Assembly: GCF_033807575.1 (NCBI RefSeq)
Contig: NC_084710.1
Location: 17,402,357 to 17,466,356 of the forward strand
DNA from: Cydia pomonella
Lineage: Eukaryota; Arthropoda; Insecta; Lepidoptera; Tortricidae
Direction: 5' to 3'
DNA length: 64,000 nt
Of this stretch, positions 58,725 through 64,000 are shown piece by piece. Each line of letters opens with the position of its first letter. Position 1 is the first letter of the stretch. The notes under the pieces are model-generated. The model was not told the origin of the DNA, searched no databases, and was given only the letters and a program-made list of their open reading frames with translations. Made by a program: the position numbers and the translations under genes.

Positions 58725-59347
58725 TTGATTTTTAATTTTAGGTTACATTTTATTCTGAGTTTTTTATTATTTAAATGTGTTTATTATTAAGTTTGTGTCG
58801 TTTTCTGTTTACGTTATTATTCATAAAAGGTACATTGGGGATATTAAGTCAACTGAATAATTTCTTAATCTTTAAAATATTTCACAAATTAGGCGATACT
58901 GATACACAACGTTAGTCTAGACGCCATTTTTTTACGTATTGTCGTCTTCTTCGCTTACTATCAGTACGTGTATGCGTGCTAAGATGAATTGCCGAGTCAA
59001 CAGCTGTTACCTACGTGTCTTTTTGGGCCCGAGGTTTCGGAATTTCTCCGCTTATTTATAGAAAAAATGCTTCATATATCATTAGCCAGTATATCTAATC
59101 AGAAAATAACTGTGATTTTCGATATTAATAACGAAAATTAACCTACTCTCAACTTGTCTTAAGTCTACTCCTTAATAGTCTGCGCCTTGGTGTATATAAA
59201 ATGTTACCAAGCAGATATTTAGCACATAGGTCAAAAACGTTTAGTCAACCGACGTCTTTTGTTTGGATACATTTTTCTGAGTTTTTCCTCATACAAGTTT
59301 AAAGAAGTAAAATAATTTAACATACTTACGGCATACCGATAAGGATA
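58725..59347. other. Unassigned stretch
   Basis: Nothing recognised. Confidence 0.45.
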
Positions 59348-59940
59348 ATGGGTAATCCGATAACCGTTAATATTCAGGACGACATTGATATAGAGGGGGA
59401 GCGCAGGGCATTGGCGGTGCGTTGGAATATGTTGTCTCGCAGGTTTGCGCGGTGTAATAGGAATTTCAAAATAACGCTATTTAGAGCATTTTGCCAGATC
59501 TTTTAAACGTGTGGCGAAATTGTACTAAAAAGATTTTCAATGCCCTGCGCTTCCAGTACAAAAATGGGTTCAGGATGCTGTTGGGACTGCCTCGTTTTTG
59601 CAGCGCGTCAGGTATGTTCGCGGAGGCGCGCAATGACTGCTTCGGTGCAATAATACGTAAAAGAACTGCCTCCATGATGCGTTGCGTGCATGACTGTTCC
59701 AACAGCCCTTTGCGCCTAGTGTTAGAGTCGCCTGCTGCTGCTAACTGCTGCTGCTGCTGCTGTTGCGCCTTCTGGAAATACGGGGATGATGTACAATGTA
59801 CATATGGCACCCAGAGGCTTAGCATATGATGTACTATAATTTAGTGTAGGTTTAACTTACATGTAATACTAAAACTATGCACATGATCTTAAAAAAAATC
59901 CATTATACAAATTAAATTGAATAAAGTAGGAAAAGTAGGT
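59348..59940 (+). pseudogene. LINE ORF2 C-terminal region with frameshift
   Basis: The first frame reads DDIDIEGERRALAVRW, MLSRRFARCNRNFK and LFRAFCQ up to about 59500. A frameshift passes it to NALRFQYKNGFRMLLGLPRF and CSASGMFAEARNDCFGAI. This is the post-reverse-transcriptase region of a non-LTR element, distinct from the other LINE families in the window. A CTG repeat at about 59741-59762 gives the poly-Cys run. ATTGAATAAAGT near 59920 may be the 3' end. Confidence 0.75.
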
Positions 59941-61228
59941 GTTAAAGCCCGTTTATTTTATGATGTCCAAATGAAAGTCGCATAACCTTAACTCATACTA
60001 AAAAGTTTTATCCACATTATTATCGTTTGAAGCTAAGCCAAAAGCCTTCAATTATCATACTAATAGAATTGGATCGGAATTATAATAATTGATAAGCCAC
60101 ACAATCTGCAAATATATATTTTTTTCGTTATATTTATCCTTCTTCTTAATTGACATTGATCCCTTGTACGTGACAATGCAATGCCTTATGTTTCAATTGA
60201 AATGGAAATTCGGAAGAATTTTCGGTACAAGCTTTTATTGCAGACCACAGCCTTCTGTCTCCATCATTTTTATTCCTATTTTTATAGAGGCTTCTGTTCA
60301 CTTGTGGTGACGATGCCAGCCTCATAGGAGAGTTCACGAGTGTAACTAACTCTCAGACCTACGTGCAAGATATTTTTTTAGAATATGAAAATATTTAGCG
60401 GTTAGCGGTTGAGAGAGCAAGATATTTAAGCATAAAGCACTGTCCAAAATATTTCATAATATGCAGCTAATATGTTTTTCTGCTCAACTTGGCCTATAGT
60501 GCATTCTATAAATATGTTGACTAAGTCTTCTATTCTATTACATTGCTCTCAAAGGTTTGTATCTCTTTTTTCATGAGGTGATAAACACGGAATATGTCCC
60601 GAACGCAGACGTAGTGCACACGTTGCCGTCCTCCTAGCGAGTCTGGCACCATCAAATCATGGAACCCAAACGGGTCCTCCTTGAACACTACTATTCCATA
60701 TACCGTTTACAACAGAATCTTCTACGAATTTCTTGTTTCACTTTTCTAAGCATAAGTTTCTTATTTTCGGTAATTCGGTATTAATTCTGTTGCATAGGAT
60801 TTACATGCAGTATTCTGTTCATTTATTAATGGATTCATGTGCAAAGCCATCAACAATTTCGTTACCCCTAATACCTATTTGTGATAGAATTCACAAAATT
60901 TAGACACGTATATTTTTATCGTTTATCATTTTCAGTGCTTGGTAGGCAATTGACATTTCGCGGTTTCCTGAGACACATCGAGCCAGGTGTTGCAATGCAA
61001 TCCTCGAATCTGACCATTACGTCATATTCTATGGATATAATTTTTTATTTGCAAGTGTCATTGGTATACCTACTGGAACTATTCCTAGTCTGTACATCCC
61101 TAGTAAAACCATTTCGAGTACGACATTATGTCGCACTCGTGTCATCGTATCCGAAAGGCCCTCGCAGTAATCAAGGTCGAGTTGGTTTGTGTACACCTCC
61201 TGGTTATAAATTAAAAAATACAAGAAAG
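59941..61228. other. Unassigned stretch
   Basis: No gene or repeat family recognised; frames at 60089-60337 overlap on both strands and have no domain. Confidence 0.45.
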
Positions 61229-61687
61229 ATGGTTGTTTGTGCGGTGAATGGGTGTCACAACACATGAGTGAATAAAAACAAACCGCCTGATATAATATTT
61301 CACGCGTAAGTATCGAGTGTAATGTGATATTTTTACGTAATAGTAAATACAAAAATCCAAATTTTCATCAGCCGCCATTACTTATAAAGTTGCCAGGTGA
61401 TATGAATCGTTTTACCTCCAAATGATGCATGGCGATTCATTTGATAAAATTAATATGCTTACTTTAATTTCCTTGTATGACTACAGAAAATTATATTCTT
61501 TTTTAGTTTTTCATTCTTGTATTTCAAATTATGTTTAGTTTTTTATAAAATTACAGTTTAAATTCATATTTTTATTTTGTGTAATAATCGGTTTAGATTT
61601 CCGACTGATCCGCTTCTATCTGTGAGATGGACGGAAAGTTTCAGCTACAGTTTCAGGGCTATTGATATGTTGCTAACAGAATTTTAA
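61229..61687 (+). pseudogene. THAP zinc-finger gene remnant in two exons
   Basis: Exon 1 (61229-61305) reads MVVCAVNGCHNT, a TGA stop at 61265-61267, then VNKNKPPDIIFHA, and ends at GC|GTAAGT. Exon 2 starts at 61597 after GGTTTAG and continues in phase as FPTDPLLSVRWTESF before ending at a TAA (61685-61687). The C-x4-C pair, FHxFP and the following Trp are the start of a THAP DNA-binding domain. The second zinc-ligand pair (C-x2-H) and the AVPTIF box are absent. THAP domains occur in host regulators and in P-element-type transposases; which this came from cannot be told. The start has a fair context (AAAGATGG). Confidence 0.7.
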
Positions 61688-62058
61688 CGTCACTCTTTGT
61701 AAATAGGCTCAGAAAATTATTGTTATTATTTTGTGCACATTTGTAAAATAAAAAAATAAACATTTACACAAATTTATTTAAACCTTATTTCACAAAGTAC
61801 AGAAATGCAAAGTCCCTAAAAGAAACCTTGAACGCTTTTGCTACAAATTTAATATCTACATACACACTTCCAAATGATTGATAGCCAAAAATAAGGATGT
61901 GGTTAAAATCCTTCTACTTTGAGGGGAATACATTAACACTGGCAACCCATTTTTGTATATATGTGTGTTGCTGAGCGTAAGACACGAGCGTTGCACGCAC
62001 ACATCGATCGTGTTTCGGCTTCACTTTTGAGGACTAACTCTCTATGTGTCATACGTCA
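61688..62058. other. Unassigned AT-rich stretch
   Basis: Nothing recognised. Confidence 0.45.
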
Positions 62059-62061
62059 GTG

Positions 62062-62088
<27 letters not shown>
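62059..62088. repeat. (TA)n microsatellite
   Basis: About 29 bases of alternating TA. Confidence 0.9.
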
Positions 62089-62092
<4 letters not shown>

Positions 62093-62139
62093 GAAACCTT
62101 CACAGTCTCGTGGTAGACAACTCACATAGACCGTATCCC

Positions 62140-62232
62140 TTTACAGTATCCACAAAACAAGCCTTCTTGGCTTACCGTGGGACTTGGTCAATTTTTGTAA
62201 GAATGTCCCTATGATAATTTATTTATTTATTA
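62140..62232 (+). repeat. SINE family 1, 3' tail only
   Basis: CAAGCCTTCTTGGCTTACCG, TGGGACTTGGTCAATTTTTG and AATTTATTTATTTATT match the last third of the SINE at 42960-43222. The head is absent. Confidence 0.6.
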
Positions 62233-62480
62233 AATAAAAGCTTGTAAAAACAGTTCCATTGATGTCCACAGACAGACGCCGCACGCCCAAATAGGTTGAA
62301 GACAAAATGACTGTTAAAGCAACTTAATCTCGTAAAAGTGCATAATTATTTTACAAAAGTAAACCTAAAGATTAAAACTAAAAATTTACACAAACAAACC
62401 GCTGCCCGCCGTCCCTTCCACGCTGAATTACCATTGACAGCCTAAATATTAAATTCGCTTTATACGAAATATTTGAACTA

Positions 62481-62911
62481 TACAGGGTGATTCATGAGAC
62501 GTGAGCAGGACTAAGCCTACACAATCAGTAAATGTTAATGAACCGTTCATCATCATATTTAAGTAAAACAATCTCGCTTTATTTCTGTTATTTAACTTTT
62601 TGAGAAGGACAAATTTGATAATCTACAATCATGGACACCCTACAACACTTAATTAAGAAAGATAAAACCTCTTTAACCGTTATGACAGCAGTTTGATTAT
62701 GAAGAAAACAAAATGTCACAATTGAGTGAGATACGATTTTTCAAAAGTAACCAGACTCCGATGACATTCAATTTGTCACTTGTTATGGATAAATCAAAGA
62801 GGGTGACCATACATCGCGTAAATAAATTAAAACCTTTTTTTTTAACAGTTCTTTATAACTTACTGAATGCTCAAGCTTGATCCTGCTCATGTCTCCTGAA
62901 TCACCCTGTAT
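62481..62911. mobile_element. MITE with ACAGGGTGATTC termini
   Basis: TACAGGGTGATTCATGAGAC and GTGAGCAGGA at 62481 are mirrored by TCCTGCTCATGTCTCC and TGAATCACCCTGTA ending at 62910. The ends are 29 bases and TA flanks both sides. The 370-base interior has no open frame of note, so it is non-autonomous and probably mariner-mobilised. Confidence 0.85.
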
Positions 62912-64000
62912 AACGTTACGTTACGTTTGTGATGTTAGAAAGTGACTAGGTAAAAATAGTGTGCGATAATTGTGAAAGCCTATGTATAATAATAATAGCC
63001 ATATTATTACATTTTTATACTTTCATTAGGCTTGTACCGAAAAAAAAAACTGTAAATTTCAAGCCGCTGTAATTTTGTTTCCAAGCAAGATAACTTCGGC
63101 TTTCTTACCGCGATAAAAAGTATTATAATTACTATTATTCCAATATATATGATTCTGGTTTGATGCTGTTCGACTTTATACGGTAAATAGAAGAAAATAA
63201 CTAAAAATTGGTCTTTTCCAAATAGCAAGAAAATTTGAACCATCCTACATGCCTGTTTTCGAAACGCTTAAAATTACCTCGAACTTTCGTGCATTTCATA
63301 ATAAATAACTAATTTAGTATGTTTTCTCTTGAACAGAGGCCTCGAAGCGGCAGACCTCTAGAAACAAGTGACCCTGGACTCATCACAAAGATTACTAATA
63401 GAATTAGCGAAAACGAAGCATACCTGTCATAATTATCGTAAAATCTGGGGTAAATATGCGGCTTAAGTGCAACGAACTACGATAAAACTTAGTTCAGTTC
63501 TTCGTAGGAAGGTTAGGATAGCTAAAGTTACGAGTACAAAAAATGTGTGTTACTTCATTCTAGGCCAAGTCGAAAATCATACAATTTCCTTCGTACAAAA
63601 ATCGCATTTGGTATTTGACATAGAATAGAGTAAGAGCTCGAAACTATTATTGGGCTCAAATCAAAAGTGTATTAAAATATAAGAATGAAACAGTCAAAAA
63701 CATTAACAATTCCAGCAGATGATGGGCTGATGCAGGTAAATGTGAAAATCGGGTCCGTAAAAAGCTGCCATTGAATGCGCTAGGAAAAACCTGTCTATCA
63801 CTTCTATAGAAAAAAATATTAAAAATAAACTGACAATTATCTAAATTAAAAGTCACTTTTAGTTGTAGTTATTCTAAAAACCTTAGTTTGTTCTCAATCG
63901 CATCAGTTTTTTTCATTTGAAGTTTACAGTTTTTTTTCGGTACACCCCTTAATATCTGGTCAGGGTCACTTTTCAATATTTCGATGTTAGTTTCATTCAA
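62912..64000. other. Unassigned AT-rich stretch to the window end
   Basis: Small frames at 63007-63243 and 63656-63856 (minus) have no domain. No repeat recognised. Confidence 0.45.

Noticed and set aside
59741..59762. Poly-Cys run as a metal-binding protein
   Set aside because: It is a CTG microsatellite in a LINE remnant read in one frame.

Overview
This window looks like nuclear DNA from a moth or butterfly. It is AT-rich and gene-poor, and is crowded with small interspersed repeats. The assignment rests on recognising several repeat families that I know as typical of Lepidoptera: two tRNA-headed SINE families, RTE-type and other LINE 3' ends, many short palindromic MITEs, and the repeat bounded by GGTTCCGTA / TACGGAACCCTAAAAA. 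That recognition is from memory and no database was searched.

Only one complete protein gene is visible. It lies at 53758-56557 on the plus strand and has four exons. They splice in frame with GT-AG junctions to a secreted 176-residue thioredoxin-fold protein with a WCPHC active site. At the left edge a gene on the minus strand enters the window: positions 1-61 hold its first coding exon, and 839-891 may be an upstream non-coding exon. At 61229-61687 there is a two-exon remnant of a THAP zinc-finger gene with an in-frame stop.

Layout: 1-9 kb holds the edge gene, one LINE fragment and several MITEs. 9.8-19.2 kb holds two related LINE 3' ends, an RTE remnant, four SINE copies and many foldback elements. 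19.9-23.6 kb holds a large inverted repeat, a GC-rich LINE-like leader with serial hairpins, and a hAT-type MITE with an exact 8-bp target duplication. 24-37 kb is mostly unassigned AT-rich DNA with SINEs, MITEs and a LINE piece. 38.0-41.9 kb is the most striking structure: a short tandem array of hairpin units, followed by a 3.4-kb element with terminal inverted repeats built from about 28 units of 120 bp in two opposed arrays, including a 600-bp higher-order repeat duplicated without a difference. 42-53 kb is again repeats and small tandem duplications. 53.7-56.6 kb is the thioredoxin-like gene. 57-64 kb holds nested MITEs, two LINE fragments (one containing two abutting perfect palindromes), the THAP remnant and a mariner-like MITE.

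No operon-like cooperation between genes is expected or seen. Most open frames of 60-150 codons here are chance or repeat-derived. Boundaries of repeats are approximate unless a target duplication is given.
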